Shown: in pieces, positions 9,275-17,873 of the stretch
Numbering within the stretch: position 1 is the first letter of the stretch
Layout of the letters: the number at the start of each line of letters is the position of its first letter
Assembly: GCA_902596355.1 (NCBI GenBank)
Contig: CACJTS010000006.1
Location: 1 to 64,000 of the forward strand
Direction: 5' to 3'
DNA: 64,000 bases
Origin: an uncultured Pelagibacteraceae bacterium
Lineage (GTDB): Bacteria > Pseudomonadota > Alphaproteobacteria > Pelagibacterales > Pelagibacteraceae
The notes under the pieces: model-generated
Seen by the model: only the letters and a program-made list of their open reading frames with translations
Databases searched by the model: none
What the model was told of the DNA's origin: nothing
Translations under genes and position numbers: made by a program

Positions 9275-9738
9275 TGAATTTAAAAGAGCTATATCAAGAA
9301 ATAATATTGGAGCATGGTAAAAATCCAAGAAATCTTAGAAAGACAGAAGGTTTTAATAAAGATGCCAAAGGAAACAACCCTCTTTGTGGTGATAACGTTC
9401 ATGTATATTTAAAACTAAATGGACAAAAAATTGTAGAAGATGCATCTTTTGAAGGGAGTGGTTGTGCCATATCAATGGCTTCAGCTTCTATAATGACAGA
9501 TTTGATTAAAGGAAAAAATGAGCATGAAGCTAAAGAAATAGTTGAGGATTTTTTAGGCATGATTAAAGCAAATCCTGAATTAAAATCCGAGTATTTGAGT
9601 GAAGATGAAAAAACTAAATTAATGTGTTTATCTGGTGTTAAGCAATATCCAATGAGAGTTAAATGTGCGACTCTATCTTGGCACACAATGGTTTCTGCTT
9701 TTGATGAAAAAAAAGAGGAAGTAAAAACTGAGAATTAA
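9274..9738 (+). CDS. sufU: SufU-type Fe-S assembly / sulfur-transfer protein
   Basis: NifU-N/IscU-fold protein of 154 residues. Conserved ligands are Cys38 and Asp40 (LCGDNV), Cys64 (EGSGCAIS) and Cys131 (VKCATLSW), with an extra Cys118. The insertion between the second and last cysteines is the hallmark of SufU as opposed to IscU. In the families studied, SufU is a zinc-dependent sulfurtransferase that accepts sulfur from SufS. Its place right after sufS, with no sufE in the operon, supports that role. Confidence 0.92.
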   Translation: MNLKELYQEIILEHGKNPRNLRKTEGFNKDAKGNNPLCGDNVHVYLKLNGQKIVEDASFEGSGCAISMASASIMTDLIKGKNEHEAKEIVEDFLGMIKANPELKSEYLSEDEKTKLMCLSGVKQYPMRVKCATLSWHTMVSAFDEKKEEVKTEN

Positions 9739-9741
9739 ATT

Positions 9742-10041
9742 ATGTCAAAAAAAGAAGAAATAATTGAGGAAATAAGAAAAATTTATGATCCTGAGTTACC
9801 TGTAAATATCTACGAATTGGGTTTGATTTATGATATTAAAGTAAAAGATGAAAAGTTTGCTATTATCAAAATGACTCTAACAACTCCAAACTGTCCAGTT
9901 GCAGAAAGTTTACCAAAGGAGGTCAAAGAGGGCGCAATGCAAGTTGAAGGTATTGAGGATGTTGATCTTGAGCTAGTTTGGGACCCACCTTGGAATAAAG
10001 ATATGATGTCAGAAGCGGCAAAATTGGAATTGAATTTATAA
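9742..10041 (+). CDS. sufT: SufT-like MIP18/DUF59 Fe-S maturation factor
   Basis: A 99-residue MIP18 (DUF59, PaaD-like) protein. The family start YDPELPVNIYELGLIYDI is at about 15-32, the conserved cysteine is Cys51 in TTPNCPVAE, and the C-terminal VWDPPW motif is present. Such proteins help move Fe-S clusters from the scaffold to target apoproteins. It lies between sufU and sufA with gaps of 3 bases and a one-base overlap, clearly in the operon. The precise targets are unknown. Confidence 0.9.
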   Translation: MSKKEEIIEEIRKIYDPELPVNIYELGLIYDIKVKDEKFAIIKMTLTTPNCPVAESLPKEVKEGAMQVEGIEDVDLELVWDPPWNKDMMSEAAKLELNL

Positions 10042-10376
10042 TGAACCCAATAATTAAATTAAGCGATAACGCAGCTTCACGAATTAAAGAGATAATGGCT
10101 AATGCTGAAAAAGATTCTATCGGTGTTAGAGTATCAGTAAAATCTGGCGGTTGCGCAGGGATGTCTTATGTAATGGAGTATACAAAAGAGTTAAATCCTA
10201 ATGATGAAGTTATTGAGGATAAGGGTGTGAAAGTATTCGTTGATTCAGCTGCTATTATGTATCTGCTTGGCACTGAAATGGACTATAAAAAGGAGGAATT
10301 GTCCTCGTCGTTTGTGTTTAATAATCCTAATGAAACTGAGAGATGTGGCTGTGGGGAGTCCTTCAAAATATCATAA
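10041..10376 (+). CDS. sufA: A-type Fe-S carrier SufA (HesB/IscA family)
   Basis: A 111-residue A-type carrier that passes Fe-S clusters to client proteins. The three ligand cysteines are Cys38 (SGGCAGMSY) and Cys102/Cys104 (RCGCGESF), in normal spacing. It overlaps the sufT stop by one base and is the last recognisable suf gene. The remote homologue ErpA is an alternative name, since A-type carriers are hard to split by sequence; position in the suf operon favours SufA. Confidence 0.93.
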   Translation: MNPIIKLSDNAASRIKEIMANAEKDSIGVRVSVKSGGCAGMSYVMEYTKELNPNDEVIEDKGVKVFVDSAAIMYLLGTEMDYKKEELSSSFVFNNPNETERCGCGESFKIS

Positions 10377-10395
10377 GTTGTATTATCCCATTAAT

Positions 10396-10426
10396 TGCAT
10401 ATCTGTATTGCATTACATGCATATCT
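10396..10426 (+). repeat. Direct repeat TGCATATCT, two copies 22 bp apart
   Basis: TGCATATCT occurs at 10396-10404 and 10418-10426, in the short gap between sufA and a small ORF. The 22-base period equals about two helical turns, as expected of a tandem regulator site. It could equally be chance in A+T-rich DNA. Confidence 0.35.
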
Positions 10427-10442
10427 AGTATATAGATTCTCT

Positions 10443-10613
10443 ATGAACAAATTTGAGTTTAAAAATCTTGTTAAAAACTTGAAAGATTCTTTAAAAGAAA
10501 AAACATTCTTTAAAGAACTACGTAAAGAGGTAGAAACCGGTGCTAACGGAACACAAGATTACGTAGTCAAAAAAGGTGTTAACAAAGATACAATTGCAAC
10601 AACTAGACAGTAA
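10443..10613 (+). CDS. Small hypothetical protein (56 aa)
   Basis: A 56-residue basic/acidic soluble protein beginning MNKFEFKNLVKNLKDSL and ending in a stretch with VVKKGVNKDTIATTRQ. An in-frame ATG upstream (10395) would add 16 residues of poor quality and overlap the direct repeat, so I prefer 10443. The first half is predicted helical by its heptad-like K/L pattern; no cysteines and no membrane segment. I do not recognise the family. It lies 66 bases after sufA and converges on glnA with a 9-base gap. Confidence 0.6.
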   Translation: MNKFEFKNLVKNLKDSLKEKTFFKELRKEVETGANGTQDYVVKKGVNKDTIATTRQ

Positions 10614-10622
10614 TTAAGTTTA

Positions 10623-12029
10623 TTAGCTACTGTAATACATCTCAAACTCTACAGGATGAGGTGCATGTTCAAATTTGTGAATTTCTTCAAACTTCAAAGC
10701 GATGTAGGCATCAATCTGGTCATCAGTAAAGACACCACCTTGAGTTAAAAACTCTCTGTCTTTATCTAAACTTTCCATTGCTTCTCTTAAAGAACCACAA
10801 ACTGTTGGGATAGCTTTTACTTCTTCTGGTGGTAATTCATATAAATCTTTATCAAAAGATTCACCTGGATGAATTTTATTTTTAATCCCATCAATTCCAG
10901 CCATTAACATAGCAGCAAAAGTTAAATAAGGGTTTCCAGCAGCATCTGGGAATCTAATTTCACATCTTGCACCTTTTTTACTTAAAGTAATAGGTATTCT
11001 ACAAGAAGCAGATCTATTTCTTGCTGAATATGCAAGAAGAACTGGAGCTTCAAATCCTGGAATTAGTCTTTTATAACTGTTTGTTGTAGAGTTAGCAAAA
11101 GCATTAATTGCTTTAGCATGTTTTAGAATTCCTCCAATATAATGTAAAGCAGTTTCGCTTAAACCAGCGTATGCTTCTCCTGAAAATACCGGAGTATCAC
11201 CTTTCCAAATAGATTGATGGATGTGCATTCCTGAACCATTATCTCCAGCAACTGGTTTTGGCATAAATGTTGCAGTTTTTCCAAATGAATGTGTAACCAT
11301 TTGTACAACATATTTATATAATTGAACATTATCAGCTTGATTGACCAAAGTCCCAAAATACATTCCAAGTTCGTGCTGACTAGGAGCAACTTCATGGTGA
11401 TGTTTTTCAACTTTAATACCAACCTCTTTTAAATTTTTTAAATATTCACCTCTCATGTCTTGTTCACTGTCAACAGGCGGTACTGGAAAATATCCTCCCT
11501 TAACTTGAGGTCTATGTCCCATATTTCCATTTTCATATTCTTTTCCCGAGTTATAAGGACCTTCTTTGCTGTCTAATTTAAATCCACACTCATTCATATC
11601 ATTTTTGATTTTTACATCATCAAACACAAAAAATTCTGGCTCAGGTCCAAAAAAAGCTTTATCACCAATACCTGAGGCTTTTAAATATTCTTCAGCTTTT
11701 TTAGCAACGCCTCTTGGATCTCTTTCATATGGATCTTTTTTAATTGCATCTAGAATGTCACAAAACAAAACTACAGTATTATGAGATGTAAAAGGATCCA
11801 TGAACATTCTTGATGTATCAGGTTTTAAAATCATGTCAGACTCGTTAATTGCCTTCCATCCAGCAATAGACGAACCGTCAAAAAAGACACCTTCATTCAA
11901 CATACCTTCATCAACTACCGAAACATCCATTGTTAAATGTTGCAATTTTCCTCTTGGATCAGTGAACCTAAGATCAACAAATTCTGCTTCTTTTTCTTTA
12001 ATAAATTTTAAAACGTTTGCTGCACTCAT
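10623..12029 (-). CDS. glnA: Type I glutamine synthetase
   Basis: Makes glutamine from glutamate, ammonia and ATP; the main ammonium-assimilating enzyme. The 468-residue length matches GSI. Visible motifs: [16 protein letters not shown], the latch-side [24 protein letters not shown] and [10 protein letters not shown] of the active site, the NRSASCRIP segment, and the adenylylation loop DLYELPPEE with Tyr397 at the same number as in E. coli, implying GlnE-type regulation. A clear ribosome-binding site (TAGGAGATGAA) precedes the ATG. Divergent from the ybaK-like gene. Confidence 0.97.
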   Translation of the reverse strand: MSAANVLKFIKEKEAEFVDLRFTDPRGKLQHLTMDVSVVDEGMLNEGVFFDGSSIAGWKAINESDMILKPDTSRMFMDPFTSHNTVVLFCDILDAIKKDPYERDPRGVAKKAEEYLKASGIGDKAFFGPEPEFFVFDDVKIKNDMNECGFKLDSKEGPYNSGKEYENGNMGHRPQVKGGYFPVPPVDSEQDMRGEYLKNLKEVGIKVEKHHHEVAPSQHELGMYFGTLVNQADNVQLYKYVVQMVTHSFGKTATFMPKPVAGDNGSGMHIHQSIWKGDTPVFSGEAYAGLSETALHYIGGILKHAKAINAFANSTTNSYKRLIPGFEAPVLLAYSARNRSASCRIPITLSKKGARCEIRFPDAAGNPYLTFAAMLMAGIDGIKNKIHPGESFDKDLYELPPEEVKAIPTVCGSLREAMESLDKDREFLTQGGVFTDDQIDAYIALKFEEIHKFEHAPHPVEFEMYYSS

Positions 12030-12088
12030 TTCATCTCCTATGTAATTTTGTATGGCTTAATTAGCAAAAAATTACCTAAAAATATTGC

Positions 12089-12103
12089 TTATTTAATAAA
12101 TAA
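12089..12103. promoter_or_regulatory. AT palindrome in the glnA upstream region
   Basis: TTATTTA-A-TAAATAA is a perfect 15-base odd palindrome in the 137-base divergent region between glnA and the ybaK-like gene. A second small palindrome, TTAGTCACTAA, is at 12135-12145. Either could be an operator for nitrogen control of glnA; nothing else in sequence proves it. Confidence 0.3.
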
Positions 12104-12166
12104 CACCTATGCAATTTTCACATAAGTAGTGTAATTAGTCACTAAAAATATAAATTAATTTAACCT

Positions 12167-12649
12167 GTGAATACAATATTAAACAAAGAGCCAGTTTTAA
12201 GGGCAGAAAAGTCACTAAAACAATTTAACCCAGATCTTAAAGTGATTGCTTTAGAGCAAACTGCAAGGACAGCTAACGATGCAGCTACAGCTTTAGGTTG
12301 CAAAGTAGGGGCAATTGTCAAAAGCTTACTTTTTAAAGCAGGTGATAGTTTTGTATTATGTTTAGTTTCTGGAGATAAAAGGTGTTCATTAAATAAATTA
12401 AAAAAAATTTTAGATGAAAAAGATGTTTCAATGGCAAACCCCGAAGATGTTAAAAAAGTTACTGGGTATACAATTGGTGGGGTATCTCCAACTGGACATT
12501 TAATAAAAATAAAAATTTTTATTGATGAAACCTTAAATAGATTTTCCTCTATCTTTGCAGCAGCAGGTCATCCTAACGCAGTTTTTGAAATAGACTTTGA
12601 AAATTTAAAAGCATTAACCTCAGGTGAAATAAAAGAGATAACAGAATGA
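12167..12649 (+). CDS. YbaK/EbsC-family aminoacyl-tRNA deacylase
   Basis: A 160-residue YbaK/ProX-like editing-domain protein, which in characterised members hydrolyses mischarged Cys-tRNA(Pro) or related species. Family segments seen: TANDAATALGCKVGAIVKSLLF, SGDKRCSLNKLKK, and GGVSPTGH followed by the ETLNRF stretch and AAGHPNAVFEID. The start is GTG at 12167. It overlaps the following transporter gene by 4 bases (ATGA). Which tRNA it edits cannot be decided here. Confidence 0.88.
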   Translation: MNTILNKEPVLRAEKSLKQFNPDLKVIALEQTARTANDAATALGCKVGAIVKSLLFKAGDSFVLCLVSGDKRCSLNKLKKILDEKDVSMANPEDVKKVTGYTIGGVSPTGHLIKIKIFIDETLNRFSSIFAAAGHPNAVFEIDFENLKALTSGEIKEITE

Positions 12650-13533
12650 GAAAACCCCAATTAGTTGATTATTTGTTGTTAACTTTGCTGTCATTAATAT
12701 GGGCATCAGCTTTTTTTAATATTAAGATTGCCACATATTCATTTGGACCTATCACAATAGGTTTTTTAAGATCTTTTTTAGGCGCTATACCGGTTTTAAT
12801 TTTGTGTTTTTATAAAAATATAAAAATTGAAGCATTTTCGACTGATTGGAAGTGGTTTGCAATTATAGGATTGGTAAATTTAGTTATTCCATTTATACTT
12901 ATATCATATGGAGTGAATTTTGTTCAAAGTAACTTAGCTGCTATTTTAATGTCTACAACACCATTGAGCTCAACTGTGCTAGCTCACTTCTTTTTAAAAG
13001 GAGAAAAATTTAATTTATTAAAAACTATTGGATTATTAATAGGTTTTTCAGGAATAGTTTTTTTATTTTCAGATAATTTTTTAATAAATGAAAATAACTT
13101 TGTTGCTGCACTTTTAATTCTGCTTGGATCTACTTGTTATGTAATTGGTGGAGTAATAACATTAAAAATTAGTAATAAAGAAAATGAAAATGTTACAGGT
13201 TCAATTTTAATTTGGTCAACAATTATACTTCTTCCATTTACTTTAATTTTTGAAAAACCTTGGATGCTAAACCCTTCAATGGACTCAATTATATCTGTAA
13301 TATATTTAGGTATTTTTCCTACAGGTATAGCATGGTTGTTGAGATTCAGGATTTTAAAAACAAACGGTCTAATATTTCATTCACAAGTCTCATATATTAT
13401 ACCAATATTTGGGATTATTTTAGGATACATATTTCTCAATGAAATAATTACTTCAAAAATTATAGTTGCATTAATTGCTGTATTTATTGGAATATATTTA
13501 GCAAGAAAAGCAGATTATAAAAATATTACTTAA
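12646..13533 (+). CDS. DMT-superfamily (EamA) transporter
   Basis: A 295-residue inner-membrane protein with about ten hydrophobic segments arranged as two EamA repeats. The N-terminal repeat has LLSLIWASAFFNIKIAT and FLRSFLGAIPVL; the second begins near ALLILLGSTCYVIGGV. Family members export or import small metabolites (amino acids, nucleosides, drugs); the substrate here is unknown. It is translationally coupled to the YbaK-like gene, and its stop overlaps the convergent methyltransferase gene by 8 bases. Confidence 0.88.
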   Translation: MRKPQLVDYLLLTLLSLIWASAFFNIKIATYSFGPITIGFLRSFLGAIPVLILCFYKNIKIEAFSTDWKWFAIIGLVNLVIPFILISYGVNFVQSNLAAILMSTTPLSSTVLAHFFLKGEKFNLLKTIGLLIGFSGIVFLFSDNFLINENNFVAALLILLGSTCYVIGGVITLKISNKENENVTGSILIWSTIILLPFTLIFEKPWMLNPSMDSIISVIYLGIFPTGIAWLLRFRILKTNGLIFHSQVSYIIPIFGIILGYIFLNEIITSKIIVALIAVFIGIYLARKADYKNIT

Positions 13534-14431
13534 GCTTTGCCATCGCCTTTATATGTGAAGGCCTAGTTTCACAACATCCTCCAAGAATAGTTGCACCAGC
13601 ATCTTTAAATTTTTTAGCAATTTCTTGAATTTTAATTGGTGTCAAATCTTGTCTTTTTCCTAAAATTTCATTTGGATTAGATTTTTTACCTTTAAAAATA
13701 GAAGTATAACTTTCCTCTAGTTTAGTAGTAACAAAGCCATTCAATTTGAAACCAAATGGTACATTTAAACTTTTTAACTCTAGTAAATTTTTCTCAAAAT
13801 TTTCAGGAGAAACACACGACAGCATCACTCCTAGAGTGTTTTCATCAATTATATCTTTTATTTGTTTTATACTTTCTCCACTAGGTAAAGTCGTTCCTTC
13901 AGATATATGTAATCCAACTAAATAAGGTTTTTTAAATTCTTTCACAGCTTCTATTCCGCATTTAACTTCTTTAATACTGCTCCACACATCAAAGTAAAAA
14001 AAATCAATATAAGGATTAAGAGCTTTTGCTTGACTATTAAAGTTTTCTATAATTTCAAATTCATTTCTATCATCTGCTTCATATGTTAAATTTTGGGGAG
14101 GCAAACCACCAGCAATATAGGTATTGGGAAATTTTTGTTTTGCAGCTTGAGCAATTTCACCTGCCTTTTGATTTAAATATTCAAATTTACTTAAAAGATT
14201 ATTTTCTTTTAAACGTTTTTGTCGTGTTGCAAACGTAGTTGTGACGATAATTTCCGCACCAGCTTTTAAAAAATCAACATGTGTATCCAGAACAAGCTGA
14301 TGGTAATTTTCATCCAATATTGCATTAGCACTCCATAATGTAGAATTTGGTTTCATTCCTCTTGCAAGTAACTCTTGCCCCATTCCTCCATCTAATATTC
14401 TAGTTTGTTTAAAAAAATTTTTACTAATCAT
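13526..14431 (-). CDS. Homocysteine S-methyltransferase family protein
   Basis: A 301-residue protein of the MmuM/BHMT (Pfam S-methyl_trans) family. The N-terminus ILDGGMGQELLARG is the family signature, and the zinc-binding cysteines appear as SCVSPE in the middle and GGCCETRPSH (Cys286-Cys287) near the C-terminus. Members methylate homocysteine using S-methylmethionine or betaine. Which donor is used is unclear; some relatives act on other thiols. It is followed at its 5' side by a TauE-like gene on the same strand, 28 bases apart. Confidence 0.85.
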   Translation of the reverse strand: MISKNFFKQTRILDGGMGQELLARGMKPNSTLWSANAILDENYHQLVLDTHVDFLKAGAEIIVTTTFATRQKRLKENNLLSKFEYLNQKAGEIAQAAKQKFPNTYIAGGLPPQNLTYEADDRNEFEIIENFNSQAKALNPYIDFFYFDVWSSIKEVKCGIEAVKEFKKPYLVGLHISEGTTLPSGESIKQIKDIIDENTLGVMLSCVSPENFEKNLLELKSLNVPFGFKLNGFVTTKLEESYTSIFKGKKSNPNEILGKRQDLTPIKIQEIAKKFKDAGATILGGCCETRPSHIKAMAKLK

Positions 14432-14459
14432 TGAGTTAAAAAATTAATCTTAATTAAGA

Positions 14460-15206
14460 TCATGTTACCAACCTAAATCCCATTCTTATAGCTACAAAAA
14501 TAACTAAAAAAGAGGTCATAACAGCCAATACCTTATTTGATAAAAATTTTATATTAAGAAAACTTCCAATTTGTCCACCGATTAAAACAGTAACAAACAG
14601 AGGCCAATAATTTAAGAATTCATTAAATACTATATCTTTTGTTAATTGTCCTGCTACACCAAATATAGAGTTGATCAATATAAATAGAGATGCAGTACTA
14701 GTAATGTGTTTTGGATAACCAGCCTTTAGAAGAAATAAAATTGGACTTAAAAATATTCCTCCACCTATTCCAACCAACCCAGATATAAAACCAATAATTG
14801 AACCAATTAAAACTGAGAGAACTTTTGGGATTTGTTTAATTATAATCTTATCTTTGTTGAATGATTTGCTTTCTAATAATAAAAAAACCCCTGCTGTCAA
14901 TAAAACTAAGAAAAGTAAAATTTCAAATAAATTTTTATCTATTGAAAGAGATGCTCCAAAAAAAGCAAAAGGCACAGATCCAATCAAATAAGGTCTGAGT
15001 AAACTTAAATTTATATTTTTTGTTCTTAAAAAATTAATTGAATTACCAGATACAACAATAATATTACAAATTAGCGCAATAATTGGAAAAATATAAAAGG
15101 GTACATCCCAAATTAACATTAAAGCTAGATAAGTGGACCCACCACCAAAACCAATACTAGAGTAAAAAATTGCTGTTATAAAAAAAAATATTGTTAGTAT
15201 AATCAT
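14460..15206 (-). CDS. TauE/SafE-family sulfite/anion exporter
   Basis: A 248-residue membrane protein with about seven to eight hydrophobic helices in two repeats. The glycine-rich family motifs are SSIGFGGGSTYLALM at the N-terminus and SGLVGIGGGIFLSP in the second half. TauE/SafE proteins move sulfite, sulfoacetate or other small organosulfur or anionic compounds. Its start codon is only 9 bases from that of divergent moaB. It sits just before the homocysteine methyltransferase-like gene, so a sulfur-related role is plausible but unproven. Confidence 0.85.
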   Translation of the reverse strand: MIILTIFFFITAIFYSSIGFGGGSTYLALMLIWDVPFYIFPIIALICNIIVVSGNSINFLRTKNINLSLLRPYLIGSVPFAFFGASLSIDKNLFEILLFLVLLTAGVFLLLESKSFNKDKIIIKQIPKVLSVLIGSIIGFISGLVGIGGGIFLSPILFLLKAGYPKHITSTASLFILINSIFGVAGQLTKDIVFNEFLNYWPLFVTVLIGGQIGSFLNIKFLSNKVLAVMTSFLVIFVAIRMGFRLVT

Positions 15207-15215
15207 TTTAAAATT

Positions 15216-15716
15216 ATGATTGTAAATATAGCTTTATTAACTGTAACAGATACGAGGACAATTGATAACGATAAATCAGGCTCAATCCTTGTAGATAAAA
15301 TTGCTCAAGCTAATCATAAATTAATTGAAAGAAAAATTTGCAAAGATAATAAAGACGATATTGTGTCAATCTTAAAAGATTGGACGGATAAGAAAGAAAT
15401 TGATGTAATCATTACGACTGGAGGCACAGGTTTAACTGGTAGGGATATTACTCCAGAAGCATTAGATGAGATTGCTGACAAACACATACCTGGATTTGGT
15501 GAAGTTTTCAGAACTATAAGTTTAAAAACAGTTGGAACCTCATCAATTCAATCTAGAGCTTGTGCGATCTTATCTAATGGAAAATATATTTTTGCACTAC
15601 CAGGTTCATCAGGTGGTGTTACCGATGCATGGGATGGGATTTTAAAACATCAATTAGATATTAATCACAAACCTTGTAACTTTGTAGAATTATTTCCAAG
15701 ACTTAAAGAAAAATAA
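15216..15716 (+). CDS. moaB: Molybdenum cofactor biosynthesis protein MoaB
   Basis: A 166-residue MogA/MoaB-family protein which adenylylates molybdopterin in Moco synthesis. Signature: TVTDTRTIDNDKSGSILVDKI at the N-terminus, then TTGGTGLTGRDITPEAL, and LPGSSGGVTDAWDGIL near the C-terminus. It is separated from moaEDCA by about 4 kb but belongs to the same pathway, serving MsrP. There is only a 9-base gap to the divergent TauE-like gene, so its promoter must lie inside that gene. Confidence 0.93.
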   Translation: MIVNIALLTVTDTRTIDNDKSGSILVDKIAQANHKLIERKICKDNKDDIVSILKDWTDKKEIDVIITTGGTGLTGRDITPEALDEIADKHIPGFGEVFRTISLKTVGTSSIQSRACAILSNGKYIFALPGSSGGVTDAWDGILKHQLDINHKPCNFVELFPRLKEK

Positions 15717-15962
15717 TTATTTTTGAAATTTTTCTTTCCAGTCAGAATAAGGCATTCCATAAACATGTTCTCTAGCCTCTAAGTCTGACATGCTTACTCC
15801 ATTTTTTTCACCTTCTTCTCTAAACCATCTTGATAAACAATTTCTACAAAACCCAGCAAGGTTCATTAGATCAATATTTTGAACATCTTTTCTTTCATCC
15901 AAATGTTTCAACAATCTTTCAAAAGCTGCTGATTGAAGTTCTTTTTTTTGATTATCATTCAT
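15717..15962 (-). CDS. DUF1244 domain protein
   Basis: An 81-residue cytoplasmic protein of the DUF1244 family. The conserved core reads AFERLLKHLDERKDVQNIDLM followed by LAGFCRNCLSRWFREEG, with two cysteines (FCRNC) and the EHVYGMPYSDWKEK tail. I chose the start at 15962 (MNDNQKK); an upstream ATG at 15995 would add 11 hydrophobic residues not typical of the family. Function unknown; the structural family is a small helical protein. It converges on moaB with no gap. Confidence 0.85.
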   Translation of the reverse strand: MNDNQKKELQSAAFERLLKHLDERKDVQNIDLMNLAGFCRNCLSRWFREEGEKNGVSMSDLEAREHVYGMPYSDWKEKFQK

Positions 15963-16079
15963 AAACAAATTATTAATCACAAAATAAATAAGCACAAGAT
16001 GTAGTATAGATACACTTGAGAGTAGAAAATTATAATTTTTATAAATAGACTTTAAGCAAGTTTATTAGTTTAATTATTA

Positions 16080-17819
16080 ATGGCTATTAAGAGAAAGAAA
16101 ATAGCAAAATCAAAGACCATGAGAAATAAATCTAAATTGGTCAAATCTTCTAGAAAAAAAAATAAAACGAAAAGAAAAGTTGTTACTAAGAAGTCTGCGA
16201 CTAAGAAGCGTTCTAAAAAGTCTAGAGGAAGTAATAAACTAAAAAAAACAAAAAATAAGAGAGAGGTTAAAAATATGAGTGCAGAAGCAATAAAAGTGTC
16301 TTCAGTGCTAGATACATCTCACCTAAATGTTAAATTTCCATTCAAATCAAAATATGGAAATTACATCAATGGAAAGTTTGTTGAGCCATTATCAGGTAAA
16401 TATTTTGATAATCCGAGCCCAATTTCAAATGAGATAATCTGTTCTGTGGCACGATCAAATGAAAAAGATGTTGAGGCAGCATTAGATGCAGCACACGCAG
16501 CTTTTAAAGAATGGGGCAAAACTGATATAACAACAAGATCAAATATTTTGAATAAAATCGCTGACAAGATTGAAGAAAATAAAGATATGTTGGCTGTAGC
16601 TGAATGTTTAGATAACGGTAAACCAATCAGAGAATGTATGGCTGCTGATTTAGCTCTTGTAATAGATCATTGGAGATATTTTGCAGGTGTAATAAGAGCA
16701 GAAGAGGGATCGGTTGCTGAAATAAGTAACTCTCAATACTCTTACAATATTCCTGAGCCGCTAGGTGTTGTTGGTCAAATAGTTCCTTGGAACTTCCCAT
16801 TATTAATGGCAACTTGGAAATTAGCCCCAGCACTTGCAGCAGGTAATTGTTCAGTCCTTAAACCGGCAGAACAAACACCAGCATCTATTATGGTGATGAT
16901 GGAATTAATTGGTGATTTATTACCTCCTGGTGTTGTTAATATTGTAAGTGGTTTTGGATTAGAAGCTGGTAAACCATTAGCCTCTTCAAAAAGAGTTGCT
17001 AAAGTTGCTTTTACTGGTGAAACAACTACTGGAAGATTAATCATGCAATATGCTGCACAAAACATAATTCCTATAACTTTGGAATTAGGTGGAAAATCTC
17101 CAAACATTTTCTTTGAAGATATCATGGATAAAGATGATGACTTTTTAGATAAATGTGTTGAAGGTTTTGTTATGTTTAATCTAAACCAAGGTGAAGTTTG
17201 TACTTGTCCTAGTAGAGCATTAGTTCAGGAGTCTATCTACGATAAATTTATGGAAAAATGTATTGCTAGAACAAAAGCAGTTGTACAAGACAATCCTTTA
17301 AAAATGGAAACAATGATTGGAGCACAAGCTTCGGTAGAGCAAATGGAGAAAATTAAATCTTTCTTAGATATTGGAAAGAAAGAAGGTGCCAAAGTTCTTA
17401 CTGGAGGTGGTGAAGCTAAATTAAATAGTGGCTTAGAAAAAGGTAACTATATTCAGCCCACTATTTTTGAGGCAAAAAATAGTATGAGAATTTCTCAAGA
17501 AGAAATTTTCGGACCAGTTGTATCTGTAATCAAATTTAAAGATGAAGCAGAAGCGTTAGAGATAGCTAACGATACTCTTTATGGTTTGGGTGCAGGTGTT
17601 TGGACAAGAAATGGTAATATTGCTTACAGAATGGGAAGAGCAATACAAGCAGGAATAGTTTGGACAAATTGTTATCATGCTTATCCAGCTCACTCACCGT
17701 TTGGAGGTTATAAACAATCTGGAGTAGGAAGAGAAACTCATAAAATGATGCTTAATCATTATAGACAGAATAAGAATCTTCATGTTTCTTATGCCGAACA
17801 GAAATTAGGCTTCTTTTAA
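16080..17819 (+). CDS. Aldehyde dehydrogenase (ExaC/AldB type) with basic N-terminal tail
   Basis: NAD-dependent aldehyde dehydrogenase. The catalytic cysteine is in [14 protein letters not shown], the general-base Glu in LELGGKSPN, and the cofactor segment in [13 protein letters not shown] and FTGETTTGR. It resembles acetaldehyde dehydrogenases of about 506 residues, which are often followed by DUF779 genes as here. The open frame from 16080 gives 579 residues, because the first 65 form a lysine/arginine-rich, histone-H1-like tail with almost no acidic residue. An internal ATG at 16275 (MSAEAIKV) has a good GAGAGG site before it and gives the usual length. Both starts may be used; the tail looks like coding sequence. 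Confidence 0.9.
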   Translation: MAIKRKKIAKSKTMRNKSKLVKSSRKKNKTKRKVVTKKSATKKRSKKSRGSNKLKKTKNKREVKNMSAEAIKVSSVLDTSHLNVKFPFKSKYGNYINGKFVEPLSGKYFDNPSPISNEIICSVARSNEKDVEAALDAAHAAFKEWGKTDITTRSNILNKIADKIEENKDMLAVAECLDNGKPIRECMAADLALVIDHWRYFAGVIRAEEGSVAEISNSQYSYNIPEPLGVVGQIVPWNFPLLMATWKLAPALAAGNCSVLKPAEQTPASIMVMMELIGDLLPPGVVNIVSGFGLEAGKPLASSKRVAKVAFTGETTTGRLIMQYAAQNIIPITLELGGKSPNIFFEDIMDKDDDFLDKCVEGFVMFNLNQGEVCTCPSRALVQESIYDKFMEKCIARTKAVVQDNPLKMETMIGAQASVEQMEKIKSFLDIGKKEGAKVLTGGGEAKLNSGLEKGNYIQPTIFEAKNSMRISQEEIFGPVVSVIKFKDEAEALEIANDTLYGLGAGVWTRNGNIAYRMGRAIQAGIVWTNCYHAYPAHSPFGGYKQSGVGRETHKMMLNHYRQNKNLHVSYAEQKLGFF

Positions 17820-17837
17820 ACGAGAATAATATATAAT

Positions 17838-17862
17838 GGCCCATGATTCTTTATCATGGGCC
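17838..17862 (+). other. Perfect GC-rich stem-loop between aldehyde dehydrogenase and DUF779 genes
   Basis: GGCCCATGAT and ATCATGGGCC (17838-17847 and 17853-17862) form a perfect 10-bp stem with a TCTTT loop. No T-run follows, so it is not a classical terminator. It lies 18 bases after one stop codon and 11 bases before the preferred next start, suggesting mRNA processing, stability or translational control. Confidence 0.7.
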
Positions 17863-17873
17863 GAACATCAAAA

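Noticed and set aside
12030-12166. Glutamine-type (glnA) riboswitch before glnA
   Set aside because: The leader lacks the compact GC stems and conserved bases of the known glutamine-sensing RNA; only AT palindromes are seen.
14432-14459. SAM riboswitch before the homocysteine methyltransferase-like gene
   Set aside because: Only 28 bases separate it from the upstream co-directional gene, too short for any known SAM-binding RNA.
15996-16079. Possible regulatory element between DUF1244 and the aldehyde dehydrogenase genes
   Set aside because: Only short, partial repeats were found; nothing stands out above AT-rich background.
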